From assembly GCA_021806645.1 (NCBI GenBank), contig JAJZQX010000004.1, positions 248,001-312,000 on the forward strand: 64,000 nt of DNA, given 5' to 3'. The notes beneath the pieces are model-generated. The model was not told where the DNA came from and did no database searches. It saw only the letters and a list, made by a program, of their open reading frames with translations. Below are positions 1 through 8,188 of the stretch, piece after piece; positions within the stretch are counted from its first letter, which is position 1, and every line of letters starts with the position of its first letter. This stretch comes from Myxococcales bacterium (GTDB lineage: Bacteria; Myxococcota; Myxococcia; Myxococcales; Anaeromyxobacteraceae). Both the position numbers and the translations under genes were made by a program.

Positions 1-239
1 TGGCGCTGCTCGGCGATGGAGCCGACCACCACCTCCAGGGACGAGCCGCGGTAGACGTTCCCGAAGGTGCCCTTGGCGATCTCGTCCACCACGACCCCGA
101 GGCCCCGGCGAATGGAGCGGAAGTTCTTGAGCCGCTCCTCCCAGAGGAACCAGGTCCGATAGGTGCCGTCCGGATCGTCCCTCCAGCGGCGTATCAGGGT
201 CTCGAGGGGGACGGCCGGTTCGTTGGTGGGGGAGGTCAT
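1..239 (-). CDS. Unrecognised protein, N-terminal fragment
   Basis: Reading the minus strand from the ATG at 237-239 gives 79 codons without a stop, running off the left edge. The protein starts MTSPTNEPAVPLETLIRRW and later has FRSIRRGLGVVVDEIAKGTFGN. There is no signal peptide or membrane segment, so it is probably cytoplasmic. I do not recognise the family from this fragment. It is transcribed away from the rest of the window and is probably unrelated to the metal genes. Confidence 0.6.
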   Translation of the reverse strand, partial: MTSPTNEPAVPLETLIRRWRDDPDGTYRTWFLWEERLKNFRSIRRGLGVVVDEIAKGTFGNVYRGSSLEVVVGSIAEQR

Positions 240-545
240 CGTCGGGTGTCCCAATCCTGCCACGCCTCCGGGTCGGGATGGCTCGGCATCGATGCACGGA
301 GGCGCCGACGGCCCACCGACCTCTCGGCACCGTGACCTGGAACGTCACGACGTGATCTCCCCGGTCCGGCGCTCCGGTCCTCGAGCCCGCGAGGGCCCTG
401 AAATCGCTGGGGCCCCGAGGCCCCTGGGCTGGCACGTCCGATGCTCTCTGTACTGCCAAGCCGCTGCTCCACGCTGGCGTTACCGAGCAGGGCAGGAATC
501 GCATCCTGGTTCACGTTCGTTGACCTGCAGAAGGAGAGTCAGACC
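240..545. other. Intergenic region between divergent genes
   Basis: No convincing gene. It should hold the promoters of the leftward gene at 239 and the rightward gene at 546. A short dyad TCACG-A-CGTGA (345-355) is the only symmetric element I noticed. A good ribosome binding site, AAGGAGAG, lies at about 530-537 just before the gene at 546. Open frames here have no supporting features. Confidence 0.5.
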
Positions 546-905
546 ATGACCCGCAATCCAGGCCGTTTCTTCGCCGCGCTCGCGCTCGCGCTGTCCCTCG
601 TTGGCACCTCCGCGCGCGCCGAGGAGGCCAAGGTCCCCGTCACCGCCGCCGACCACATGGCCATGTCGAAGAGCTACTCCGAGAAGGCCGCCACCTACCG
701 TGCGGAGGCCGCCTACCACAAGGAGATGGCCAAGGCGTATGCGAAGGCGCACCCGGACCGCAAGAGCGGCGCACGGAACCCGTGGACCGTCGAGATGGAG
801 AAGCACTGCCGTGCCATCGTGAAGGACTCGGAGAAGCTCGCGGCAGACGCGGAGTGGGCCGCCAAGTTCCACGAGATGCACGCCCGGGAGCTGGAGGGCA
901 AGTAG
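546..905 (+). CDS. Small secreted helical protein, function unknown
   Basis: A 119-residue protein. The ATG at 546 is chosen because AAGGAGAG sits about 8 bases upstream and a Sec signal peptide follows (RFFAALALALSLVGTSARA, cleaved near residue 24). The mature part is alanine-, histidine- and lysine-rich, with a heptad-like pattern DHMAMSKSYSEKAATYRAE that should form a long periplasmic helix. A similar D-H-x(4)-A-x(6)-A-x(5)-A-x(2)-H pattern occurs at the N-terminus of the lipoproteins at 45329 and 56612, so a loose relationship is possible. I cannot name a function. It lies just before the CadC-like regulator but appears separately transcribed. Confidence 0.7.
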   Translation: MTRNPGRFFAALALALSLVGTSARAEEAKVPVTAADHMAMSKSYSEKAATYRAEAAYHKEMAKAYAKAHPDRKSGARNPWTVEMEKHCRAIVKDSEKLAADAEWAAKFHEMHARELEGK

Positions 906-906
906 A

Positions 907-920
907 CCGAGAGGCCTCGG
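907..920 (+). terminator. Short hairpin after the small secreted gene
   Basis: CCGAG (907-911) and CTCGG (916-920) pair around an AGGC loop two bases after the stop codon. There is no following T-run, so it is only a weak terminator candidate. Confidence 0.3.
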
Positions 921-953
921 AGGCTTGAGCATCTCCCGCAGAGCGACTATCAT

Positions 954-969
954 TCAAACATGCGTTTGA
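954..969. promoter_or_regulatory. CadC-type operator overlapping the regulator start codon
   Basis: A perfect dyad, TCAAAC (954-959) and GTTTGA (964-969), surrounds ATGC. It resembles the TCAAAT...ATTTGA core known for CadC/SmtB-family operators. The proposed start codon (960-962) lies inside it, so a bound repressor would block the promoter or the 5' end of a leaderless message directly. An in-frame ATG at 969 is an alternative start. Autoregulation is inferred from position. Confidence 0.6.
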
Positions 970-1355
970 TGAAGTCACGGAAGCGCCCGCCGGCCGCCCC
1001 CGCCTGCCTCGACCGCTGCAAGGTGCCCTGCTTCAAGGAGGAGGTCGTCGAGCGGGTCAGGCGCAGCCTGCCTCCCGACCTCGCGCTGGAGTCCGCCCGG
1101 GCCCTCTTCGCGGCCCTGGCGGACCGGACCCGCCTCCGCATCCTCCACGCGCTCCTGGGCGCCGACGAGCTGTGCGTCTGCGACGTGGCCCACGTGCTCG
1201 GGATGAGCGTCGCCGCCACGTCACACCACCTCCGCAAGCTCAGGCTGCTCGGCATCCTCGGCCTGAGGAACGACGGCAAGATGGCCTACTACTCGCTGCG
1301 GGATCGCTTCGCCGCCGAGCTCGCCACCCACGCGCTCCGCAAGCTCGCCGCGTAG
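960..1355 (+). CDS. CadC-like ArsR-family metal-sensing repressor
   Basis: A winged-helix ArsR/SmtB-family repressor of 131 residues. It carries the ELCVCD metal motif (Cys72, Cys74) in the alpha-3 region and the recognition helix segment SVAATSHHLRKLR. The N-terminal extension has Cys20-x3-Cys24 followed by FKEEVV, the same layout as Cys7/Cys11 of CadC. The four thiolates expected for a CadC soft-metal site (Cd, Pb, Bi, Zn) are therefore present, which argues against a pure arsenite sensor. The next gene begins 15 bases downstream, so it probably heads a four-gene operon. The start is either 960 or 969; both sit in or at the edge of the palindromic operator. Confidence 0.9.
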   Translation: MRLMKSRKRPPAAPACLDRCKVPCFKEEVVERVRRSLPPDLALESARALFAALADRTRLRILHALLGADELCVCDVAHVLGMSVAATSHHLRKLRLLGILGLRNDGKMAYYSLRDRFAAELATHALRKLAA

Positions 1356-1370
1356 AAGAGGCACACCGCC

Positions 1371-2531
1371 ATGCTCGCGACACCTCACCCGGATCGAGCC
1401 GCGGCGCTGGCCATCGTGGCCGAGCAGCTCGAGGAGGGCATCGCGGCGAAGAAGTGCCACGCCTGCGGCTGCTTCCAGGCCGCCGTGGCCGCGTTCGAGG
1501 GGACCGCGCCGGGCCGCCACGAGCTCAGGAGCGCCCTCGAGCGCGCCCGCGGCGTGCTGACCCCGACGAAGTACGACTGCCTCGGCTGCCAGGTCTGCTA
1601 CCCGGCCGTCGCGGAGAACGCCTTCGCCGACGCCTTCCCCGGCGAGGCCATCGCGCCCCTCTGCCCCACCGACGCCCCGGCGGAGCGGCCGGGCTGGCCG
1701 CCGCTCCCCGGTGACTACCGGGTGGTCCGCTACGGCGCCCCGGTGGCGGTCTGCACGCTCAACTCCGCGGAGCTGGCCGGGACGCTGGCCGCTCGCGCGC
1801 CGGCCGGGCTCGCGCTCGCCGGGACGCTGCACACCGAGAACCTCGGGATCGAGCGCATCGTGCGAAACGTGCTCGCCAACCCCCACGTCCGCTTCCTCGT
1901 GGTCTGTGGCGAGGACACCCGCCAGGCCATCGGCCATCTCCCGGGCCAGTCGCTCGTGGCGCTCTGCGAGGGCGGCCTCGACGAGGCGGGGAGGATCCGC
2001 GGCGCGGCGGGGAAGCGCCCGGTCCTGAGGAACGTCTCCAGGAGCCAGGTCGAGGCGTTCCGTGAGCAGGTCGAGCTCGTGCCGCTCGTCGGCGAGCAGG
2101 ACCCGGGTCGCATCCTGGAGGCCGTGGCCTCCTGTGCCGCGAGGGACCCAGGGCCCTTCGCCGGGGCCCCCAGCGACGACGCGATCCCGGTGGTGGCGGC
2201 CCACGAGCCGGCCCGGCTCGTGCTCGACCCGTCGGGCTTCCTCGTCGTCTATCCCGACCCCCGGCGAGGGCTCGTCCTCGAACACTACCGGAACGAGGGC
2301 GTGCTCGACTGCGTCATCGAGGGAGCGACCCCGGGCGCCGTCGGCGCCGCCGCCGTCGAGCGGGGGCTGCTGTCGCGGCTCGACCACGCCGTCTACCTCG
2401 GCCGGGAGCTGGCGCGCGCCGAGGAGAGCCTGCGGCTCGGCACGCCCTACGTCCAGGATCGCGCCCCAGGACCACCACCAGAGCCCGAACCGGCGCAGCC
2501 CCAGGACTGCGGTTGCACCGGGAAGACCTGA
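1371..2531 (+). CDS. MtrA-like corrinoid-protein homologue with DUF4346-like C-terminus
   Basis: A 386-residue soluble protein in three parts. Residues 25-100 hold Cys pairs (KKCHACGC, YDCLGCQVCYP) likely to bind metal or a cluster. Residues about 115-265 match the MtrA subunit of tetrahydromethanopterin S-methyltransferase: GDYRVVRYGAPVAVCTLNS, HTENLGIERIVRNVLANP and GQSLVALCEGG. Residues about 280-370 resemble DUF4346 (DPSGFLVVYPDPRRG). MtrA carries a cobamide; His154 just before TENLGIE is the obvious candidate ligand, which I infer and cannot prove. No other Mtr subunit is present, so methanogenesis is excluded. Placement between a soft-metal sensor and a thioredoxin/CcdA pair suggests metal-related redox or methyl-transfer chemistry. 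No membrane segment is visible. Confidence 0.75.
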   Translation: MLATPHPDRAAALAIVAEQLEEGIAAKKCHACGCFQAAVAAFEGTAPGRHELRSALERARGVLTPTKYDCLGCQVCYPAVAENAFADAFPGEAIAPLCPTDAPAERPGWPPLPGDYRVVRYGAPVAVCTLNSAELAGTLAARAPAGLALAGTLHTENLGIERIVRNVLANPHVRFLVVCGEDTRQAIGHLPGQSLVALCEGGLDEAGRIRGAAGKRPVLRNVSRSQVEAFREQVELVPLVGEQDPGRILEAVASCAARDPGPFAGAPSDDAIPVVAAHEPARLVLDPSGFLVVYPDPRRGLVLEHYRNEGVLDCVIEGATPGAVGAAAVERGLLSRLDHAVYLGRELARAEESLRLGTPYVQDRAPGPPPEPEPAQPQDCGCTGKT

Positions 2532-2577
2532 AGCACCGCCTGACGCCGGTCGGCGTCACACGAAGAGGGAGCACCAC

Positions 2578-3000
2578 ATGGTCGCAAAGCGCATCGCCCT
2601 CGCGGTCGTCGTGCTGGCCGTCGCTGGCATCATCGCGGTGAAGGTCGGCTCACGCACCGGGGCCCCTCCCGCGCCGCCGGCGTCCACGAGCGTCCCGGTC
2701 GAGGCATCGGCCCCCCGGCCCTCCGTCGTCCTGGTCGCTGACATGCGCGAGGCCGACACCGAGTGCGGCTGCGGCCAGATCATCCGGCGTGTCCGCGCGG
2801 CCAAGGCGCGCGGGGTCGTCGTGACGGAGGTGGCCCCTGACGACCCGGAGGCCGGCCGCCGCTACGGCGTGACCGTGGTCCCCTCCGTCGTCTTCCTCGA
2901 TTCGAAGGGGCTGGTGATCGCCCGCCGAGAGGGCGAGTCGAGCGAGACGATGGCTGCCGTGGAGACCGACCTGGCCAGGCTGGAGGAGTCCCGCCGGTGA
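2578..3000 (+). CDS. Membrane-anchored thioredoxin-fold protein with C-G-C site
   Basis: A 140-residue protein. Residues 5-22 form one hydrophobic signal-anchor, followed by a Pro/Ala linker and a thioredoxin-like domain facing the periplasm. The expected CxxC is replaced by Cys63-Gly-Cys65 in DTECGCGQ. The later YGVTVVPSVVFLDSKG carries the cis-proline (VVP) typical of thioredoxins. The start has AGAGGGAG about 7 bases upstream. Its stop overlaps the GTG of the CcdA-like gene (GTGA), so the two are translationally coupled. The likely role is a periplasmic thiol carrier recharged by that membrane protein. The partner substrate is unknown. Confidence 0.75.
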   Translation: MVAKRIALAVVVLAVAGIIAVKVGSRTGAPPAPPASTSVPVEASAPRPSVVLVADMREADTECGCGQIIRRVRAAKARGVVVTEVAPDDPEAGRRYGVTVVPSVVFLDSKGLVIARREGESSETMAAVETDLARLEESRR

Positions 3001-3671
3001 CCGCGCTGCTGGAGTCGCTCCGCGCCGCCGCCGCGGCCGGCGGACTGGTGGCGGTACCGCTCGCCTTCGCCGGCGGCGTGCTCTCCGGCCTGAACCCGTG
3101 CTGCATCCCGCTCTACCCCGCCGCCGCAGCCACCTGCTGCGCCGGCCCGCGAGACGCGCCCGGTGGCGCGCTGAGGAGCTCGGCCGCCTTCGTCGCGGGG
3201 GTGGCCGCCGCGACGGCGGCGCTGGGCATGCTGGCCGCGCTGGCGGGCCGGGCACTCACGGGGCTGGGCGGATGGGCCTCCTACCTCATCGCGCTCGTCC
3301 CCATCGCCATGGGGCTCCACCTCCTCGGCTGGCTGACGCTGCCGATGCCACGCGCCAGCGCCTCGGCGAAGGCCGGGGGCGCGCTGGGGGCGTTCGCCAG
3401 CGGCCTGCTCCTGTCGCTCGTCCTCGCGCCCTGCGGCACGCCCGTGCTCGCGGCGGTCCTCTCCTTCGCCGCCTACCAGCAGCGGGTCGCCTACGGCGGC
3501 GTGCTCCTGTTCGCCTACGGGCTCGGCGTCGGCCTGCCGATCCTGGTCCTGGGCACCGCCGCCGGCTCGCTGGCGCGCCGCCTCGATGCGCTGGGCTGGC
3601 GGACCTGGGTCGACCGGGCCGCCGGCGCGGCGCTCCTCGCCCTCGGGTTCTACCTGCTCTGGGTGGCGTGA
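2997..3671 (+). CDS. CcdA/DsbD-type membrane thiol reductant transporter
   Basis: A 224-residue integral membrane protein with about six hydrophobic helices and the paired CcdA motifs LSGLNPCCIPLYPAAAATCC (first half) and LAPCGTPVLAAVL (second half). Each holds a reactive cysteine before proline in a pseudo-symmetric hairpin. CcdA proteins carry electrons from cytoplasmic thioredoxin to periplasmic thioredoxin-like proteins. The GTG start overlaps the stop of the upstream thioredoxin-fold gene. Extra cysteines near the first motif (CC and TCC) are unusual and could bind metal. It closes the CadC-MtrA-like operon. Confidence 0.85.
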   Translation: MTALLESLRAAAAAGGLVAVPLAFAGGVLSGLNPCCIPLYPAAAATCCAGPRDAPGGALRSSAAFVAGVAAATAALGMLAALAGRALTGLGGWASYLIALVPIAMGLHLLGWLTLPMPRASASAKAGGALGAFASGLLLSLVLAPCGTPVLAAVLSFAAYQQRVAYGGVLLFAYGLGVGLPILVLGTAAGSLARRLDALGWRTWVDRAAGAALLALGFYLLWVA

Positions 3672-3705
3672 CCCCGGATACCCGTGGGGCACCAGCCATC
3701 AGGCC

Positions 3706-3725
3706 CCCGGCGCCTCCGGGAGTTT
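3706..3725 (+). terminator. GC hairpin after the CcdA-like gene
   Basis: CCCGG (3706-3710) pairs with CCGGG (3716-3720), and AGTTT follows. It is a plausible weak intrinsic terminator ending the 960-3671 operon. Confidence 0.35.
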
Positions 3726-3765
3726 CCAGGTCCCGTCTTGCGACCCGAGGACTAGAGTGAGCCCG

Positions 3766-4551
3766 ATGAAACGCATGTTGAAGGTCATGTTGTACCTGGC
3801 TGCCTTGCAGGCGCCTGCCAGCACCCGGGCAGCGGAGCCAGCGCAGCCACTGCGCGTTGCAGCCGCGGCCGACCTCAAGTTTGCGCTCGACGAGGTCGTG
3901 CTGAAGTACCGGTTGGTGCGCCCCGGCGTCGAGATCGCCCTCGTCTTCGGGTCCTCCGGCAGGTTCTACGCGCAGCTCACCAACGGAGCGCCGTTCGACC
4001 TCTACCTCTCGGCGGACGGGGCCTATCCACGGCGGCTCGTCCAGGAGGGGATCGCCGTGCCGGGCTCGGAGTTTTCCTATGCCATGGGGCGCATCGTGCT
4101 CTGGGTGCCGAAGGAGTCGCTCCTCGCCGTCGAGAGGGACGGGATGAAGGTGCTGCTGTCGGGAGCCGTCCAGCGCCTCGCCATCGCCAATCCCCAGCAC
4201 GCGCCATACGGTAAGGCCGCCGAGGAGGCGCTCAAGAAGTACGGCCTTTACGCTCAGATGAAGGACAAGCTCGTGCTCGGCGAGAACGCAGCCCAGGCAG
4301 CGCAGTTCGCCCAGACGCGAACCGTCGAGGCAGCAATCCTTCCGCTGTCGTTGGCCTCCGCGCCGGCCCTCGCGACGGATGGCCGGTACTGGCTCATCCC
4401 GCTGGAGGCCCATCCGAAACTGGAGCAGGTGGGGGTCCGCATCAAGGCGTCGACCAACCCCGAAGCGGCGAGGCACTTCGCCGAGTTCCTGGCCGGCCCC
4501 GACGGACGCACGATCCTGAAGAGGTACGGTTTCACTCTGCCAGGAGAGTGA
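3766..4551 (+). CDS. modA: Molybdate-type ABC substrate-binding protein
   Basis: A periplasmic binding protein of 261 residues with a signal peptide (cleavage near AAEPAQ). ModA-family hallmarks are LRVAAAADLKFALDEVV, FGSSGRFYAQLTNGAPFDLYLSAD, IANPQHAPYGKAAEEAL and a C-terminal AEFLAGPDGRTILKRYGF. These bind molybdate or tungstate oxyanions. No modB or modC lies nearby, so it must use a distant permease or act as a sensor partner. Proximity to a molybdopterin reductase suggests supply of Mo, but this is inference. The ATG at 3766 was chosen for the signal peptide. Confidence 0.88.
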   Translation: MKRMLKVMLYLAALQAPASTRAAEPAQPLRVAAAADLKFALDEVVLKYRLVRPGVEIALVFGSSGRFYAQLTNGAPFDLYLSADGAYPRRLVQEGIAVPGSEFSYAMGRIVLWVPKESLLAVERDGMKVLLSGAVQRLAIANPQHAPYGKAAEEALKKYGLYAQMKDKLVLGENAAQAAQFAQTRTVEAAILPLSLASAPALATDGRYWLIPLEAHPKLEQVGVRIKASTNPEAARHFAEFLAGPDGRTILKRYGFTLPGE

Positions 4552-4658
4552 GGCGGGCCGACCTCCCGGCGGCATACCGTCGCGCCACTCGCTCCGCCGC
4601 CAAGGACCCGGGTCCCGGCGTGACCGGGGCCCTGGGCGTCCTCCAACTCGCTCCTGCC

Positions 4659-7265
4659 CTATGGTCTCTTGCCGAGCCTCCGCGCGCGCGCGCCCCCCAC
4701 GGCGCCCCGGTCCAGCTGGAAGGCGCCCACCATGGCGGCCAGCTCCTCGGCCTGCCCGTTGAGCTCGCTGGCGGCCGAGGAGGACTCCTCCGCGGAGGCA
4801 GCGTTCTGCTGGGTGACCTTGTCCATCTCACCGACGGCCGTCGAGACCTCGTCGATGCCGCTGGACTGCGCCTTGGCCGCCTCGGTGATCTCCGAGACGA
4901 TGGCGCTGACCTTGCCGATGCCCGTGACGATCTCCCCGAGCTTTCCGGCCACCTGGCGCGAGGTCACCTCGCCCTCCCCGGCCTGCTTGACCGACTCCCG
5001 GATGAGCGCCTCGGTCTTGGTCGCGGCCTCCTTGGACCGGAGCGCCAGCGACCGGACCTCCTCGGCGACCACGGCGAAGCCACGCCCCGCCTCGCCGGCC
5101 CGGGCCGCCTCCACGGCGGCGTTGAGGGCCAGCAGGTTGGTCTGGAAGGCGATGTCGTTGATGTCCTTGATGATCTGTGACGTCCCCTCGGCTGAGGCGC
5201 GGATCTTCACCATGGCGCCCTGCATCTGCTCGACCACAGTCGCGCCCTCCGAGGCCGCCGTGCGGGCTGCGCGGGCGAGACTGTTGGCATGGGTCGCGTG
5301 GTCGGCGGCCTGCCTGGTCATGGCCTCCACCGAGCCGAGGCTGTCGGTGGTCGCCTGGAGCGAGGCCGCCTGCTCGGAGGCACCAGACGCCACGGCCTGC
5401 GAGGAGGAGGCGATCTGCGTGGCCGCGCTCGAGACCTGATCGACCGCGCCGGCCACCTGCGCCAGGGCGTCGTGCAGCGCGGTCGCGGTGGCGTTGAGCG
5501 CCTCCTTGATCTTGGCGTGATCGCCCTGGTAGGTGCCCGCCATCCGGGCTCGGAGATCCCGGTGGGCCAGCTTCTCGAGGACGCTCGTCGCCTCGGCGAT
5601 GGGCTGGAGGATGGCGTCGAGCGTGCGGTTGACGCCATCGACGATCTTCCGGAAGTCCCCGTCGTGCTTGGCGGCGTCGGCCCGAGACTGGAGGCGGCCG
5701 CCCACCGCCGCGTCCACCAGGCCACCGGCGTCGGCCACCAGGCGGTTGATGGCGTCGATGCACCGGTTGAGGCTCTGCTTGATGGCGTCGAAGTCGCCGG
5801 CGTAGCTCTCGGTGATCGGCTGGGGGACCTGCCCTTTCGAGAGCTGGTCCAGGTAGCGCGCCGTCACGTTGAGCGGCCCGATGACGGCGTCGAGGGTCTG
5901 GTTGACGCCCTCGACCACCTTGCGGAAGTCTCCGGCGTGGCGGCCCGCGTCGGCGCGGGTGGCCAGCCGGCCCTCGACGCCAGCCTTCGCCAGCGCGCCA
6001 GCGTCCTCGACCAGCAGGGTCACGGCGTCGATGCACCGGTTGAGGCTCTGCTTGATGGCGTCGAAGTCGCCGGCGTACTGCTCGGTGATCTTCTGCGGGA
6101 TCTGGCCCTTGGAGATCTGGTCCACGTAGCGGGCCGCCACGTTGAGCGGGTTGATGACGGCGTCGAGGGTGTCGTTGACCCCCTGGACCACCTTCCGGAA
6201 GTCGCCCTGGTGACGCCCGGCGTCGGCGCGGGTCGCCAGCTGGCCGGCCACGCCGGCAGTGGCCAGCATCGATGCGTCCTCGACCAGCGCGTTGACCGCC
6301 GCGATGGCCCGGTTGAGGCTCTCCTGGATGGCGGCGAACTCTCCCCGCGCCTCCTCGGTCAGGCGCGGCGGGATGTCCCCCTTGGAAATCTGCTCCACAC
6401 AGGCCGCGGTCGCCCGCAGCGGGCGCACGAGCGCCTCCATCGTCTCGTTGATTCCGTCCACCACCGGCCGGAACTCCTCGTCCAGGTGGTCGGTCTCTCC
6501 CCGGACATCGAGCTGTCCGGCGGCCACCGCCTCCCGGAGGCGCTCCGCCTCGGCCACCAGGGCGCCGACCGTCTTCCCGATCCGCCTCGCCAGGAACCAG
6601 GCCAGGCCGAGCAGGAAGGCCGCCGCGAGGGCAACGGCCAAGCCAATGGTCGCGGTGGACCGGGTCGCTGCCGCCATCCCGGCCTCGCCCGCCTGGCTGG
6701 ACTCGGCGACCGTCCTGGCCCGGGTGGCCTCCATGGCCTCGGCTGCCTTCTGCTGGTGCCGCTCGCCGGCCTGGTAGGCGGTCCAGGCCTGCTTGGCCGT
6801 CTCGGCCACCTCCGGGTCCTTCGGCTCGCGACTCTCGGCCAGGAGGTCGCGCTCCTGCAGGGTGGAGACGGTCCGGTCGACCCCGGCCCGCCATGCCGCG
6901 AACGGCTCCTTCCAGGTGGTCCAGAGGCGCAGGGTCTCCTCGCCATGAGGCAAGGACTCGAAGGTCTTCACGCCCTCGTCCACCCTGGAGAGCTGCTCGG
7001 CGATGGTCGCCAACGCCTTGGCGTGCTCCTCGGTCGAGTTGTCCGGGAGCAGCGCCGTCTTGATGGCCTCGGAGATCTGCCCCTGGGCCCGGTCCACCTG
7101 GGCCAGCGCGACCAGGCTGGGGACGGTCTTGTTGGTCTGGGTCGCCAGGTGCCCCGCGATGGCTCGCGCGCTGTACCAGGCGATGAAACCGACGGCGAGG
7201 AGGATCGCGGTCGCCGCGATCTGGGCGCCCAGGAGCTTCCTGGCGGTGGTGAGCTTGAGCTGCAT
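4659..7265 (-). CDS. Methyl-accepting chemotaxis protein with tandem HAMP-like repeats
   Basis: An 868-residue chemoreceptor. The N-terminus has a transmembrane helix (residues 12-33), a periplasmic four-helix-type sensor (about 35-210) and a second transmembrane helix (about 212-230). A cytoplasmic stack then repeats a module of about 91 residues at least three times (for example [14 protein letters not shown], RADAGRHxGDFRKVV, [10 protein letters not shown]). The signalling hairpin tip includes [19 protein letters not shown] and [15 protein letters not shown], the CheA/CheW contact region. It is 84 bases downstream of the PstS-like binding protein on the same strand, so that protein may be its periplasmic ligand carrier. 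No C-terminal CheR/CheB tethering pentapeptide is evident. Confidence 0.93.
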   Translation of the reverse strand: MQLKLTTARKLLGAQIAATAILLAVGFIAWYSARAIAGHLATQTNKTVPSLVALAQVDRAQGQISEAIKTALLPDNSTEEHAKALATIAEQLSRVDEGVKTFESLPHGEETLRLWTTWKEPFAAWRAGVDRTVSTLQERDLLAESREPKDPEVAETAKQAWTAYQAGERHQQKAAEAMEATRARTVAESSQAGEAGMAAATRSTATIGLAVALAAAFLLGLAWFLARRIGKTVGALVAEAERLREAVAAGQLDVRGETDHLDEEFRPVVDGINETMEALVRPLRATAACVEQISKGDIPPRLTEEARGEFAAIQESLNRAIAAVNALVEDASMLATAGVAGQLATRADAGRHQGDFRKVVQGVNDTLDAVINPLNVAARYVDQISKGQIPQKITEQYAGDFDAIKQSLNRCIDAVTLLVEDAGALAKAGVEGRLATRADAGRHAGDFRKVVEGVNQTLDAVIGPLNVTARYLDQLSKGQVPQPITESYAGDFDAIKQSLNRCIDAINRLVADAGGLVDAAVGGRLQSRADAAKHDGDFRKIVDGVNRTLDAILQPIAEATSVLEKLAHRDLRARMAGTYQGDHAKIKEALNATATALHDALAQVAGAVDQVSSAATQIASSSQAVASGASEQAASLQATTDSLGSVEAMTRQAADHATHANSLARAARTAASEGATVVEQMQGAMVKIRASAEGTSQIIKDINDIAFQTNLLALNAAVEAARAGEAGRGFAVVAEEVRSLALRSKEAATKTEALIRESVKQAGEGEVTSRQVAGKLGEIVTGIGKVSAIVSEITEAAKAQSSGIDEVSTAVGEMDKVTQQNAASAEESSSAASELNGQAEELAAMVGAFQLDRGAVGGARARRLGKRP

Positions 7266-7349
7266 GATGCCCTCGAGACGAGGAGCTGCTGGATGGGGCG
7301 GGTCTGGACGGCCCCTGGGCCGGCCAGACCCTGTGCTTGCCGACCCGGC

Positions 7350-8186
7350 CTAGCGCTTTGCGACGCCGACGAAGTCTTTCTCGACGAACGCCTGCCCCTC
7401 GGGGGTGAGCATGAAGTCGATGAAGGCCTTCGCGGTACCGGACGGAGCGCCCATGGTCGCGAGGTTGAGGGGGCGGCTGATCGGGTAGGTGCCCGCCCGG
7501 ACCGCGTCGTGCGTCGGGGCCACGCCGTCGACCGCCACGGCCTTCACCTTCGCGCGTAGGTCCTTCGCGACGGCCGAGAGCAGCCCGAGACTCGGCGTGC
7601 CGATGGCGTTCGGGTTCTTGGCCACGTCGACGATCTGGTCCTTCGGGAGGTCGATCTCCTTGAACCCGGTGCCGTACGGCGCCTTGTCCATGACGAGCTC
7701 GTTGAACATCTCCACCGTGGCCCTCTTGGCGGTGAGGATCTCGGTGTTCACGGCGATGGGCGCGTCCTTGCCCCCGACCTCCTTCCAGTTCTTGATGGCC
7801 CCGGTGAAGATCCCCTTGAGCTGCGCCTTGGTCAGCTTCTCGACCGGGTTGTCGACGTTCACGAACACCGCGACGGCGTCGTAGCCGATCACCGTGGCGA
7901 CCACGCCCTTGGCCTTCTCGTCGGCCTTGAGGGGCCGGGAGGCGCCGGCCACGTTGGCCTTGTCCGCCAGCAGCGCCTCGATGCCCTTGCCGGAGCCGGG
8001 CACGTCGAGCGCGCCGAACTTGATTCCGGACTTCGCCTCGAAGGCCCGGCGAGCCCCGGCCATCTGGAGGATGGACTGGCCAATGGTGGACGAGCCGCAG
8101 TAGCGGACCTCGTCGGCAGCCTTGGCTGCCGCGGGTGCGAGGAGCAGCGCGGCCAGGACAGCCGCAGACAGGTTGCGTGTGGTCAT
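7350..8186 (-). CDS. PstS-like periplasmic oxyanion-binding protein
   Basis: A 278-residue protein with a clear Sec signal peptide ending near KAADEV. PstS-family features include YCGSSTIGQSILQMAG, IPGSGKG-like LDVPGSGKGIEALL, ASRPLKADEKAKG, LKGIFTGAIKNWKEVGG and YPISRPLNL. PstS proteins bind phosphate; arsenate is a close analogue. No pstCAB follows; a chemoreceptor does. It also follows the molybdo-reductase operon on the same strand, with about 190 bases between. I infer a sensory role rather than uptake, with substrate undetermined. Confidence 0.85.
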   Translation of the reverse strand: MTTRNLSAAVLAALLLAPAAAKAADEVRYCGSSTIGQSILQMAGARRAFEAKSGIKFGALDVPGSGKGIEALLADKANVAGASRPLKADEKAKGVVATVIGYDAVAVFVNVDNPVEKLTKAQLKGIFTGAIKNWKEVGGKDAPIAVNTEILTAKRATVEMFNELVMDKAPYGTGFKEIDLPKDQIVDVAKNPNAIGTPSLGLLSAVAKDLRAKVKAVAVDGVAPTHDAVRAGTYPISRPLNLATMGAPSGTAKAFIDFMLTPEGQAFVEKDFVGVAKR

Positions 8187-8188
8187 GT

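Noticed and set aside
1371-2531. A methanogenesis or methyl-H4MPT assignment for the MtrA-like gene
   Set aside because: No mtrB-H, mcr or other pathway genes occur, and the metal-sensor context points elsewhere.
5600-6500. Tandem DNA repeats considered as a CRISPR or satellite array
   Set aside because: The 273-bp period is in frame and encodes HAMP-like modules of the chemoreceptor; there are no short repeats with unique spacers.
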